Below the pieces are notes generated by a model, which saw only the letters and a program-made list of their open reading frames with translations, did no database searches and was not told the origin of the DNA. Made by a program: the position numbers and the translations under genes. A stretch of 64,000 nucleotides of DNA from Lewinellaceae bacterium (GTDB lineage Bacteria; Bacteroidota; Bacteroidia; Chitinophagales; Saprospiraceae), in NCBI GenBank assembly GCA_020636045.1, contig JACJYP010000004.1, positions 124,001-188,000 on the forward strand, read 5' to 3'. Positions within the stretch are counted from its first letter, which is position 1. Every line of letters starts with the position of its first letter. Below are positions 8,822 to 18,011 of the stretch, piece by piece.

Positions 8822-10039
8822 ATGCGAATCCTGCAACTGTGCAACAAATTCCCCTGGCCCCTGAAAGACGGCGCGGCTATTGCCAGCACCTATCTGGCCA
8901 AAGCGTTTGCCGAATTGGGCAGTGAGGTGACCTTGTTATCCATGAATACCAGCAAGCACTGGTTCGACACGGCTACCCTGCCCGGCGATTTTAACCACTA
9001 TTCGGCGATTCAAACCGTTTTTGTTGACAACCGAATTCGCCCCATTCCGGCATTTCTAAATCTTTTTTCCGAAAAATCCTACCACGTCGAGCGCTTTGCC
9101 GATGCCGGCTTTGCACACGCACTGGCAGGTTTGCTTGAAAGCCAGGCTTTCGATATCGTTCAACTGGAATCGCTGTATCTCACACCGTTCATTCCGGTGA
9201 TCAGGAAGCATTCACAGGCGCTTATTGTCTTGCGTGCGCACAATGTAGAGCATGAGATCTGGGAGCGGATCGCAGAAAACGCCCATCCGTTGAAACGCTG
9301 GTATCTGCAACAGATCACCCCCCGGCTGAAACAGTACGAGATCGATCACCTGAACGAATACGACCTGCTTGTCGGCATTTCTGAGCGCGATGTGGAGCAA
9401 TTCAGGACGCTTGGGCTGCAAAAACCGGCCACCATTTCTCCTATCGGGATCGATTGCCGTGACTACCAGGTTGACCACCTGAGTTTTGCACGCCCGCTGA
9501 GTCTTTCCTTTATCGGCTCGCTCGACTGGATGCCAAATCAGGAAGGGCTGAATTGGTTTCTGAATGAAGTATGGCCGCTGCTGACCCTGAAATTTCCCGA
9601 TCTGGAATTCCACATTGCGGGCCGCACAGCGCCAGCCTGGATCAGGCATCTGAATATCGGAAATGTTTCCTTCCACGGCGAGGTGCCCAGTTCCCCGGAT
9701 TTCCTGGGGCAACACTCGGTGATGGTGGTCCCGCTGCTTTCGGGCGGCGGTATGCGCGCCAAGATACTCGAAGGAATGGCCTGTGGTAAGGTGGTGTTAT
9801 CGACCAGTGTCGGCATGGAAGGCATCAACGCCCGCCACAGGAAGGAATGCCTGATCGCCGATACTGCAGAAGAATTCGTCGCTGCGATTGAATGGTGCTA
9901 TGCACAGGGTCGGGAACTTGAACGGCTGGGTGATAGCGGTCGCAATTTTTGCCACGATCACTTCGACAACCTGGAAGTAGGCCGCAGACTGCTGGAAACG
10001 TATGCCAGCATGGCGCCGAATTCGCCGGTAGTGGCATAG
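8822..10039 (+). CDS. GT4-type glycosyltransferase
   Basis: This 405-residue GT-B protein begins MRILQLCNKFPWPLKDGAA, a typical nucleotide-sugar transferase N-terminus with the acceptor-side glycine loop. The donor-binding site is SGGGMRAKILEGMACGKVVLS, with the E-x7-E type arrangement weakened to a single clear glutamate. It probably transfers a sugar from an activated donor to a polysaccharide or lipid at the inner face of the membrane. No other glycan genes are adjacent. The acceptor is unknown. Confidence 0.88.
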   Translation: MRILQLCNKFPWPLKDGAAIASTYLAKAFAELGSEVTLLSMNTSKHWFDTATLPGDFNHYSAIQTVFVDNRIRPIPAFLNLFSEKSYHVERFADAGFAHALAGLLESQAFDIVQLESLYLTPFIPVIRKHSQALIVLRAHNVEHEIWERIAENAHPLKRWYLQQITPRLKQYEIDHLNEYDLLVGISERDVEQFRTLGLQKPATISPIGIDCRDYQVDHLSFARPLSLSFIGSLDWMPNQEGLNWFLNEVWPLLTLKFPDLEFHIAGRTAPAWIRHLNIGNVSFHGEVPSSPDFLGQHSVMVVPLLSGGGMRAKILEGMACGKVVLSTSVGMEGINARHRKECLIADTAEEFVAAIEWCYAQGRELERLGDSGRNFCHDHFDNLEVGRRLLETYASMAPNSPVVA

Positions 10040-10060
10040 GAGGGCATTAAAATGCTGTCC

Positions 10061-10100
10061 GGTAGCAAGAAAAACCAATTTTGCCAATAAACTTGCTACC
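10061..10100. repeat. 9-base inverted repeat ending at the ATG of 10101
   Basis: GGTAGCAAG (10061-10069) and CTTGCTACC (10092-10100) are exact reverse complements with 22 bases between. The right arm abuts the start codon at 10101, so the hairpin would cover the ribosome landing site. Copies of the 9-mer recur at 30121-30129 and 47490-47498, each just before a start codon. Confidence 0.5.
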
Positions 10101-11930
10101 ATGAAATTCCGACTACACTATTTTCTCTTCTTGTTTGCATGTATAGAGGCATACACTGCAAAGGCTCAACCGTCATTCAAAAAGATGATCGATCTGCCCG
10201 ATATCGGCGCCAGCAACACCTGGGCATTCGGGTTGTCTGTAGCAGCATTTTCTCCTGATGAGTTCATTGTAGCTGGATTTCAGCATAAAGGCCCCGCACG
10301 TGACAAGGCGGTCATGTGTGTATTAAATGCGGATGGCGATATTTCCTGGAGCAAAACATATGCAAGCAGCACTTATAACGAGCAAATCGAACACCTGATC
10401 CGCACTGCTGACGGCGGCATATTGGCATTGCTTGATCGATCCAGTTCCGGTGGCCAGCGCACAGGTATTATGAAAACCGATGCACAAGGAAATATTCTTT
10501 GGTGCAAATCGTATGTTTCCGGCGAAACAGGCGGCGAACTGGCCCGCACAATTGACGGCAACTACGTTTTTTGCGGTTCAGCATTCGTATCAGGAACGGG
10601 GAATGCGCCATCGGTCACCAAAATCGACGGGGACGGCAACATCATATGGGCGAAAGCCATTTCACTTTCCGGCACGTACAATAAATTCAACAATCTCGCT
10701 GTCGCACCAGACGGGTCTATCTACGTGTCCGGGAATTACAGGGTCGGAGAGTCCCGGAATCTAGTGGTAAAATTTTCCAACGATGGCAACCTGCTTTGGT
10801 GCAGGAACTTTGATGCCGGTAGCAGCGCAATCACCCGTGACATTTCTGTACTGAGCGACGGCACCGTCATTATCGGCGGCCTGGCAAAGGCCAGTCGCCC
10901 ATGGCTGCTTCACATCGACGAACAGGGAAATCTGCTTTCTTCGGCTATTCTGGAAAGTGTCGATCCGTTTTCAGATATCAGCAACATTTGCCTGTCTCCG
11001 GATGACAAGGTGGCAATGACACTCTCTTCCGGTGTCCTGGCAATGACCACACCTTCCGGCGATCCTGAATGGGCATATCAATACAACACGAACATTTCTT
11101 CCCAGGGTATCAGTTTGTTCAGGGTTGAAAACATAGCGGGGGGCGGCTATCTCGCGACCGGGATATTTGCCCAAGGCACTTTTAACAGCCAGGAAATCCT
11201 TGTGATGCGCGTTGATTCCGAAGGCATGTCTGATATTTGTTGCCCAATCCCCACTGCGTTTACAAAAGCACCATTCCCGGTACTCGGCGCCAGCATTAAT
11301 GTATCTATTATCGATTTCGGCGAGGCTTCCAATCTGACCTTACTGGATGAAAACGTATTTTCCTCGACCGTTTCCTTGTGCAAATCCCCTGAGAACGATG
11401 TTCCGCTAACATTTGAACTTTCCCGCGATACCATCTGCCCTGCTGAATGTGTAGATCTGTCTGTTTCCGATTCCGTTTCTGCACAGGCAATTTTAGCCTG
11501 GACATTTCCCCCGGAAGCGAGTATTGATTCTAGTGGAACGCAGATCAGCCTCTGTTTTGCGAATTCCGGCAAGTTCCCGGTTACCCTGATCCGCCAAAAC
11601 GGGTCTTGCGTTGATTCATTTACCCGGGACATAGTTGTGCGTTACCTGGGTAACCAATTCCCGAATGCTTTCACTCCCAACGGAGACGGGCTGAACGATA
11701 TATACAGGCCCATTCTTTACTGTCCGGTATTCAATATTGAATTCACCATTTACAACAGATGGGGCCAAAAAGTCTTTGAGACACGCGACCCCGGCACAGG
11801 CTGGGATGGCACGGTGGATGGCAAGGAAGCCCCTTCCGATGTGTACACATGGATTCTGGAATACGAAACGATGCTAGATGGCGATCGGCAACGATCGGCA
11901 GAAAAAGGAGATGTGGCCTTGTTGCGCTGA
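10101..11930 (+). CDS. Secreted protein with gliding-motility-type (type B) T9SS C-terminal domain
   Basis: The 609-residue product has a signal peptide ending near AKAQ. About 340 residues of repeated short beta units follow (DGDISWSKTY, AQGNILWCKSY, DGNIIWAKAI, DGNLLWCRNF), like a WD/PQQ-style propeller. A PKD-like segment with paired cysteines follows (around residues 440-510). It ends in the CHU_C/gliding-motility module FPNAFTPNGDGLND then YNRWGQKVFET and GWDGTVDGKEAPSDVY. This tail directs export through the type IX system and surface attachment. The binding target is unknown. It ends 6 bases before the convergent gene at 11937. Confidence 0.9.
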   Translation: MKFRLHYFLFLFACIEAYTAKAQPSFKKMIDLPDIGASNTWAFGLSVAAFSPDEFIVAGFQHKGPARDKAVMCVLNADGDISWSKTYASSTYNEQIEHLIRTADGGILALLDRSSSGGQRTGIMKTDAQGNILWCKSYVSGETGGELARTIDGNYVFCGSAFVSGTGNAPSVTKIDGDGNIIWAKAISLSGTYNKFNNLAVAPDGSIYVSGNYRVGESRNLVVKFSNDGNLLWCRNFDAGSSAITRDISVLSDGTVIIGGLAKASRPWLLHIDEQGNLLSSAILESVDPFSDISNICLSPDDKVAMTLSSGVLAMTTPSGDPEWAYQYNTNISSQGISLFRVENIAGGGYLATGIFAQGTFNSQEILVMRVDSEGMSDICCPIPTAFTKAPFPVLGASINVSIIDFGEASNLTLLDENVFSSTVSLCKSPENDVPLTFELSRDTICPAECVDLSVSDSVSAQAILAWTFPPEASIDSSGTQISLCFANSGKFPVTLIRQNGSCVDSFTRDIVVRYLGNQFPNAFTPNGDGLNDIYRPILYCPVFNIEFTIYNRWGQKVFETRDPGTGWDGTVDGKEAPSDVYTWILEYETMLDGDRQRSAEKGDVALLR

Positions 11931-11936
11931 CAGCGA

Positions 11937-13559
11937 TCATCTTTTTCGCACACGCTTCAGTGACAACAGATTGATCGCGTTTCGGGGCAAACCTTCTACA
12001 TTTTTACGGGCAAATTGTGCCGTTTCATCATAAAAAAGAAACACTACCGGCGCATCATCGATCAGGATATTTTCCATTTGCCGGTAGAGTCTGTACCGCC
12101 TGTCGATATCCGTTTCGCCAAGCGAGGTGTTGTAAAGGCTGTCAAAAGTCGCCTTCCGGAAACGGGTGTAGTTTGGCGGCGCTGTATTCGCCGAATAAAA
12201 ACAGGTCAAAAAACTTTCCGCATCGGGATAATCGGCGATCCAGGAGGCCCGAAAAAAGGGAGCCTGCCCGTTGCGCATTTGTTCGCGCAGCAATGCCGTC
12301 TCCATCAATCGAACCTCTACCCTGATGCCCAGGTCTTCCCATTGCCGTGTAATAAAGGTGCACAGATCGAGATAATCCTGATTGCACAACAAGGTGATCG
12401 CAGGAAGACTTTTCCCACCTGGGTACCCTGCTTCTGCCAGCAGTTGTGTGGCCTTGACGGGATCATAACGAAAGCCCTCTACCTGTTGCGGATCAAAAGA
12501 AGGCAGCCCGCGCGGAGCGAAACCGGATATTGCCGGGCTTCCAACGTTGTTGCGCAGGGTACGCAGCATCTGGGAACGGTCGAAGCCATAGTTCAGGGCT
12601 TGCCGGATCGCTTTCCTTTTCAATGGTGCAATGTTGTTCGTATCCATCAGAATACCCAGGTACTCCGTATTCAGGTAAGGGTTCTTCAAAAAATAGTACT
12701 GATCCTCCAGTTCGGGCTTCAGCGTGCCGTCCGGCGTCAGCAATTCATTGATATATGAACTTTCAAGGCCGAAAAAATAGTCCAGATTGCCTTTTTTAAA
12801 TTCGAGAAAGGCCGTTTTCCGGTCGGTGATAAAACTCGTCCGGACCGCATCGAGGTACGGCAGGCGCTCTCCCCGGTCGTCCGTTTCAAAATAACGTTCA
12901 TTTTTTACAACCACCAGCGCCTGGTTTTCCGCCCATATTTTGAAGCGGAAAGGCCCCGTACCTACCGGGTGTCGCCTGAAGTCACGGCCATAATATTCAC
13001 AAGCCTCCCGAGGTACGATGCTGGCATATTGCATGGTAAGGATCTGTAGCATCGGCTGAAAAGGCTTTGCCAGTCGCAGTACGAAAGTAGAATCGTTGGG
13101 GGCGCTAAAGGGGCTGTCAGCACTGACCCGCCCTTTAAAAATCCAGGAGCCGGGCTTTGGCCACCGGTCATCGATCAGGCGATGGAAACTGTAGACAACA
13201 TCGCCAGCGACAACAGCCCTGCCGCGTCCCCCCGGGAATGAAGGGTCGTCATGAAAAAAAACGTCACGTCGCAGGTGAAAAATGTAGGTCAGCGCATCCT
13301 CCGAAATCTCCCATCCGCTTGCGATGCAGGGTTTCACTTGCAGACTGTCGTCGAGTTGCACCAGACCGTTGAAAAGGCAGTCGACCGCCCAGATATTGTT
13401 TTGTGTGCGGGCAAAAGCGGGATCCAGCGAGGTGATTGGGTTGTGCTGGTTGTAGCGGAAAGAGCTGCGATGCGCCTCCGGCTGGCGGGAATTGCAGGAT
13501 GCAAGCAGCGACATCAATACCAGGAATCGGGCGAATCGGCGAATCGAAACAAAATTCAT
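11937..13559 (-). CDS. Family 5 extracellular solute-binding lipoprotein (peptide/nickel ABC type)
   Basis: This 540-residue protein has a signal sequence and the lipobox SLLASC. It has the SBP_bac_5 pattern: ITSLDPAFARTQNN at the start, YIFHLRRDVFFHDDP, DVVYSFHRLID, GTGPFRFKIW, and a C-terminal NYTRF/RYRLYRQMENILIDDAPVVFLFYDE block. Family members bind oligopeptides, nickel or other small ligands outside the inner membrane and pass them to an ABC importer. No permease or ATPase gene is beside it, so it is an orphan here. The ligand is unknown. Confidence 0.9.
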   Translation of the reverse strand: MNFVSIRRFARFLVLMSLLASCNSRQPEAHRSSFRYNQHNPITSLDPAFARTQNNIWAVDCLFNGLVQLDDSLQVKPCIASGWEISEDALTYIFHLRRDVFFHDDPSFPGGRGRAVVAGDVVYSFHRLIDDRWPKPGSWIFKGRVSADSPFSAPNDSTFVLRLAKPFQPMLQILTMQYASIVPREACEYYGRDFRRHPVGTGPFRFKIWAENQALVVVKNERYFETDDRGERLPYLDAVRTSFITDRKTAFLEFKKGNLDYFFGLESSYINELLTPDGTLKPELEDQYYFLKNPYLNTEYLGILMDTNNIAPLKRKAIRQALNYGFDRSQMLRTLRNNVGSPAISGFAPRGLPSFDPQQVEGFRYDPVKATQLLAEAGYPGGKSLPAITLLCNQDYLDLCTFITRQWEDLGIRVEVRLMETALLREQMRNGQAPFFRASWIADYPDAESFLTCFYSANTAPPNYTRFRKATFDSLYNTSLGETDIDRRYRLYRQMENILIDDAPVVFLFYDETAQFARKNVEGLPRNAINLLSLKRVRKR

Positions 13560-13590
13560 TTGCGCAACAAATTAGGATGTTCGGCCCACT

Positions 13591-13598
13591 TATCTTTG
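13591..13598 (+). promoter_or_regulatory. -7 element candidate for the STAND gene
   Basis: TATCTTTG matches TAnnTTTG exactly. It lies 152 bases before the ATG at 13750, in the divergent gap after the solute-binding protein start. No TTTG occurs at 19-21 bases upstream, so support is partial. If used, it gives a 5' leader of about 145 bases. Confidence 0.35.
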
Positions 13599-13749
13599 TA
13601 AAAGAGAATTTCACGGTATATTTATCGTCCTAAACGGCTGCCGGCTCCACAGGGCAGCCTTCCCCTTCCGGCTGTTGCAACGCATGCCGGATAAAGCAGC
13701 CGGCACTTCGCCCGGTCTTCTTAAAACCAGAAAAACAATAGACTCCGAT

Positions 13750-16700
13750 ATGGCGCGGTTTTCCAAGGTATTTATCAGTTCTACTTACATAGATCTGATC
13801 GAGCACAGGCAAGAGGTATACAACCTGATCACCCAAAAACTGGGCCTCACTTCCGTCGCCATGGAAGATTTTGGCGCCATGAGTGAGGAGCCGGTGATGG
13901 CTTGCCTCGACAAAGTCCAGGAATGCGATCTTTTTATCGGTTTTTATGCCAAACGTTACGGATTCATTCCGGAAGACAGCGAAGGCCTGTCCATCACGGA
14001 AATGGAATACGACAAAGCCCGACAAGAAGGAAAACTGATCCTTTGCTTCTGGCTTGATCGCCTTCATGACTGGCCGGCAGAGAAAGCGCAGGAAGAGTAC
14101 GTTGATCATCTGGACCGCTTCAAGGACAAGATCCAGAAAAATCACGTGATCGAGACGTTTGGTTCGCCTGAAAACCTGGCGTACAAGATCAGCATCGCCA
14201 TCGCCAGGATACAAAGCGAACAGGAAGATATACTTTCCGACCTGGAATTGCCGCTGGACATCGGGCTGCCGTCAGAGCCTTATCTCGGCCTGTATTATTT
14301 CAGGCGCGAGCACGCGCGCATCTTTTTTGGCCGCAATGCCGACATCCGGGAATTATACAAAGCTTTGCAGGCATTCAATATCGTGCTCCTGAGCGGCCAA
14401 TCGGGCAGCGGCAAATCGTCGTTGTTGCTGGCGGGCCTGTTGCCAAGGATGGAAAAAAAGAACTGGCACTGCATCTATGTGCGGCTGACGGACGGCGATG
14501 TGGTAAAGGCGATCGAAGAGGAGATCAGGGAAGAAGAGAAAAGTCTGATCATCATCGACCAGTTGGAAGAACTCTTCGTGCACGATAATCCTGAAAACGA
14601 GGTGCGCAGGCTTGCATTGCTGCAGCTGGTCGAGACCCGGTGCAACCACCAGACTAAAATAATCCTGAGTTTCAGGAAAGAGACCCTGCTGGAGGTCATG
14701 AAAATGCTGGAAACAAGCCGCGTGGATTATGACAAAGTATTGCTTTCCAACCTTGACCGCCAGGGCATTACGGAGGCCATTCGGGGGATCAGCTCTTCTG
14801 CCCTGGTCAGAAAATACAAAGTGGAGTTCGCCAGCGGACTGGCCGAAGAGATTGCCGGGGACATCATCAACGACCGGGAATCAAATGTGGCGCCATTGCT
14901 GCAAATCCTTTTGCGCAAGATGTACGACAGTTGTCCGATCGGCTCAAACGGAAAGCGCCAGTTCAACCAGAGCCTGTATTATCAGTTCAGATCCAGCAGC
15001 CTGGAGGAAATGCTGGACACGCAGCTGGCCGATCTCGGTCTGCATTTCCCCAATGCGCAAAAATTCGGTCTCGATCTGGATATGCTTTACCGGCTGACGA
15101 CAGAGCTGGGCACTGCGGCCAATTCCATTACGGAATCTGCTTTCCGCGAAACCTATTGTCACCTCGACGATATTCCCCAGATCATTCACCACCTGATCGA
15201 CCTGTTTCTGGTAATCCGGATCGGCGAAGAGGATTCCGACCCCAAACTGCGCATCGCACACGATTCGCTGGCGCCACTCATCAGGAAGAAATACCAGAAT
15301 TCCGACGCCCCCGGCCCGAAAGCATACAAGATCCTTGCAAACCGGCAAAAGGAAATCGAGACAGGCCTGTTTGTCGAACTCACGAGAAATGATCTGGAGG
15401 CTATTGCCGAAGGCAGGGAAGGCATGCGTTGCCTGACAGATGCGGAAGAAAAGGTGATCAGCGAGAACCTCCGCAAAATGCGAAAGCGCGAAGAAGAACT
15501 GGAGGAAAAAAGCCGCAAACTGGAACAACAGAACATCCAACTACAGGAAGCCAACCGCCGCATGGAGGATATGGCACGTATGGTTGTAAAAGGCTTGTCA
15601 AAAGGATTGGTCAACGCCGCCCGGTTGTCATACGAAATGAAAAATTACAGTCGGGCGTTCCGGCTTGCAGAGCAGGCCTTGCGCATCCAGCGCAACAGCA
15701 TAGAAGCCAAAAACCTGATGATACAGGTATACAATCACATCCCGTATATATCGGACCTCACAGGGTTTTGCAGCGAGTTCAACAGCATCTATCCCGCGCC
15801 CGACGGGCACCATTTTCTGGCTGTGCACGCCGATCATACGGCTACTGTATGGACAACTGCCGGTAAAATGCTTGGCAAACTGGCAGGCCATCAGAAAAGC
15901 ATCCTTTGCGCCGCTTTTTCACCGGATGGAACTCATATAGTAACCGGATCGGCGGACGGGACCGTCAGAGTTTGGGAAAGAAACGGCAAGCCCTTACACG
16001 TACTGGCCAATAATGAAGCGGTACTGCAAATCGACCTCGCGGCAAACGGTCACATTCTGATTGCCAGTGGAATTTCATGGAAAATATGGAGTCTTGACAA
16101 TACACTTATCCTCGAAAAACGAGCCGAACTCAATCAATATATTGCCGGAGCAGCCATTACAGCAGACGGGCGAAAGGTTCTGATCGCTACAAGCGGCCGA
16201 ACAGCACAAATATGGGATGTCGAGAGCCGAACCGCCGTCGACCTGGATGCCGGCGAAGACCTTTCGATCACAGGCGCCGTGCTGTCACCCAACAATTACC
16301 TTGTCGCACTTTCCTGCCGGAACAGTCGCCGCGTGCATTTTATGTCGCTTTGGAGTATTGAAGGCCGACAACTGGCTTCTATTGAATGTGTTGAATCTTC
16401 GGAAAGAGGTTCCGATTTCAATTTTTCGCTGTTAAAGCTGGCCTTTACTCCGGATAACCGGTATATTGTAGGTGTCGCCAAAAACCTGCCGATGGCCATT
16501 GTATGGAACCTCAAGGGCGAGCGCATGGGGGCACTCGGAAAAAGCCACACACAACAGATCATCGACGTCTCATTTTCAGATGATTCCAGCAGGGCGCTCA
16601 CCGCTTCGCTCGACGGCACGGTCAAGGTCTGGAATATGGAAAGCGGAAAGTTGCTGGTCAATCACATGGCGCACCAGGATTCCATTCAGAAGGCATGTTT

Positions 16701-18003
16701 TATCGAAAACGGAGAAAAGATATTATCCGTCGGTGAAGACCATTCCGCGTTTATCTGGCCAGGAAGGCAAGCGGTGCCGAATATTCATGTACGACATCAA
16801 AACTCGATCTTCAGCGCCGCCTATTCCCCCGACGGAAAAAAGATACTGACCACGTCGAGGGACGGGACCATTGCGATCTGGGATCAGGATGGGAACGAAT
16901 TGCGCAGGATCGTTGTAACGGGCTCCGCCAACCAGGAATCCGGTGTCTTCAGGGCGACGTTCTCGCCGGACGGCTTCCGGATCGTTACGTCCGGGCTAGA
17001 TGGTCTTGTAAAGATATGGAATTACCATGGCGACCTGATCGCCAGCCTCCAGGGGCATCGCGGCAGGGTGTATGAGGCCTCGTTTTCAAGCGACGGCGAT
17101 TATATCCTGACTTCTTCTGCAGACGGCCTTGTGCGCGTATGGAGCAGTGAAGGAGAACTGGTAAAGGATCTGGAAGGGCATACGGACAAGGTGTACAGCG
17201 CTGCATTCTCAAAAGACGGCAATACGGTCCTTTCTTCTTCAAATGATGGCAGCACGATCGTTTGGAAGAACTGGAAAACCACGGCTGAGAAAACGATCAT
17301 CGGTCAATTGCAGCACGCAAGGCCCGCTCCGGTATACAGAGCCATTTTTTCACCCGATGAAAAACTGATCCTCTGCGCCTGCAAAGACGGCGCTTTCAGA
17401 CTATGGGATCTGAATGGGTCGCTCCACAAGAAGGTGCAGGCGCACGATCCGGGCTCGGAAGTCTTCTGGGCGGATTTTTCTCCTGATGGCAACTTTATTG
17501 TGACCGCTTCAGTGGACAAAACAGCAAGAGTGTTCAACCTGGACGGGGAACCCATCGCTATTTTGCACGGCCACAGCAAAGGGATCGGTTGCGCCATTTT
17601 TTCGCCGGACGGCAGCAAAATTCTGACAACATCAGCCGACAGAACGGTAAAAATATGGGAGATTTCGGTATCAAATATCCTGCAGCAATCGAATATGAGG
17701 GGCGTTGGATTCCTGCACCGTGATGACCTGATGGATTTCGAAATTGCAATGGCCCATTCCAGTATCAATTACGACAACGTCAGGGAAATGCTTGCCGACG
17801 GCGCATATTTGCCAAACCTGCATCAGTACGCCCGCTACTATTGGGAGCTGGCAAAGCGCTCGGCCAATGACAGTCCGCTATGGCTCGAAAAAGCAAAAAC
17901 GTTGTACGACCACCTGCTGAAGGAATACGACCTGCCGGTATTTGCCATTGAGGCCGAACAGGTTGCAAAAGAGATCGCCGCGTCAAAAACGGGAGCGCTT
18001 TAA
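13750..18003 (+). CDS. DUF4062 - STAND NTPase - WD40 repeat protein
   Basis: I place the start at the ATG at 13750 because the DUF4062 domain begins at once (MARFSKVFISSTYIDL). The frame is open 25 codons further, to an ATG at 13675, but that stretch is not domain-like. From 13750 the product has 1417 residues. The order is DUF4062 (about 1-100), then a STAND-type P-loop NTPase with Walker A GQSGSGKSS (starting G216) and Walker B SLIIIDQLEELF (D270). Helical arm regions follow, then a charged coiled coil (KREEELEEKSRKLEQQN), about 15 WD40-like repeats from residue 680 on (enough for two seven-bladed propellers) and a short helical tail. STAND proteins are switch ATPases that oligomerise when a sensor domain is bound; the propellers are the likely sensor. 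The effector output of DUF4062 is not known to me. It is convergent with the kinase operon, 8 bases apart. Confidence 0.93.
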   Translation: MARFSKVFISSTYIDLIEHRQEVYNLITQKLGLTSVAMEDFGAMSEEPVMACLDKVQECDLFIGFYAKRYGFIPEDSEGLSITEMEYDKARQEGKLILCFWLDRLHDWPAEKAQEEYVDHLDRFKDKIQKNHVIETFGSPENLAYKISIAIARIQSEQEDILSDLELPLDIGLPSEPYLGLYYFRREHARIFFGRNADIRELYKALQAFNIVLLSGQSGSGKSSLLLAGLLPRMEKKNWHCIYVRLTDGDVVKAIEEEIREEEKSLIIIDQLEELFVHDNPENEVRRLALLQLVETRCNHQTKIILSFRKETLLEVMKMLETSRVDYDKVLLSNLDRQGITEAIRGISSSALVRKYKVEFASGLAEEIAGDIINDRESNVAPLLQILLRKMYDSCPIGSNGKRQFNQSLYYQFRSSSLEEMLDTQLADLGLHFPNAQKFGLDLDMLYRLTTELGTAANSITESAFRETYCHLDDIPQIIHHLIDLFLVIRIGEEDSDPKLRIAHDSLAPLIRKKYQNSDAPGPKAYKILANRQKEIETGLFVELTRNDLEAIAEGREGMRCLTDAEEKVISENLRKMRKREEELEEKSRKLEQQNIQLQEANRRMEDMARMVVKGLSKGLVNAARLSYEMKNYSRAFRLAEQALRIQRNSIEAKNLMIQVYNHIPYISDLTGFCSEFNSIYPAPDGHHFLAVHADHTATVWTTAGKMLGKLAGHQKSILCAAFSPDGTHIVTGSADGTVRVWERNGKPLHVLANNEAVLQIDLAANGHILIASGISWKIWSLDNTLILEKRAELNQYIAGAAITADGRKVLIATSGRTAQIWDVESRTAVDLDAGEDLSITGAVLSPNNYLVALSCRNSRRVHFMSLWSIEGRQLASIECVESSERGSDFNFSLLKLAFTPDNRYIVGVAKNLPMAIVWNLKGERMGALGKSHTQQIIDVSFSDDSSRALTASLDGTVKVWNMESGKLLVNHMAHQDSIQKACFIENGEKILSVGEDHSAFIWPGRQAVPNIHVRHQNSIFSAAYSPDGKKILTTSRDGTIAIWDQDGNELRRIVVTGSANQESGVFRATFSPDGFRIVTSGLDGLVKIWNYHGDLIASLQGHRGRVYEASFSSDGDYILTSSADGLVRVWSSEGELVKDLEGHTDKVYSAAFSKDGNTVLSSSNDGSTIVWKNWKTTAEKTIIGQLQHARPAPVYRAIFSPDEKLILCACKDGAFRLWDLNGSLHKKVQAHDPGSEVFWADFSPDGNFIVTASVDKTARVFNLDGEPIAILHGHSKGIGCAIFSPDGSKILTTSADRTVKIWEISVSNILQQSNMRGVGFLHRDDLMDFEIAMAHSSINYDNVREMLADGAYLPNLHQYARYYWELAKRSANDSPLWLEKAKTLYDHLLKEYDLPVFAIEAEQVAKEIAASKTGAL

Positions 18004-18011
18004 AGCAGGTG

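Noticed and set aside
13675..13749. N-terminal 25-codon extension of the STAND protein
   Set aside because: The DUF4062 domain begins right after the ATG at 13750, and the extension is not domain-like.
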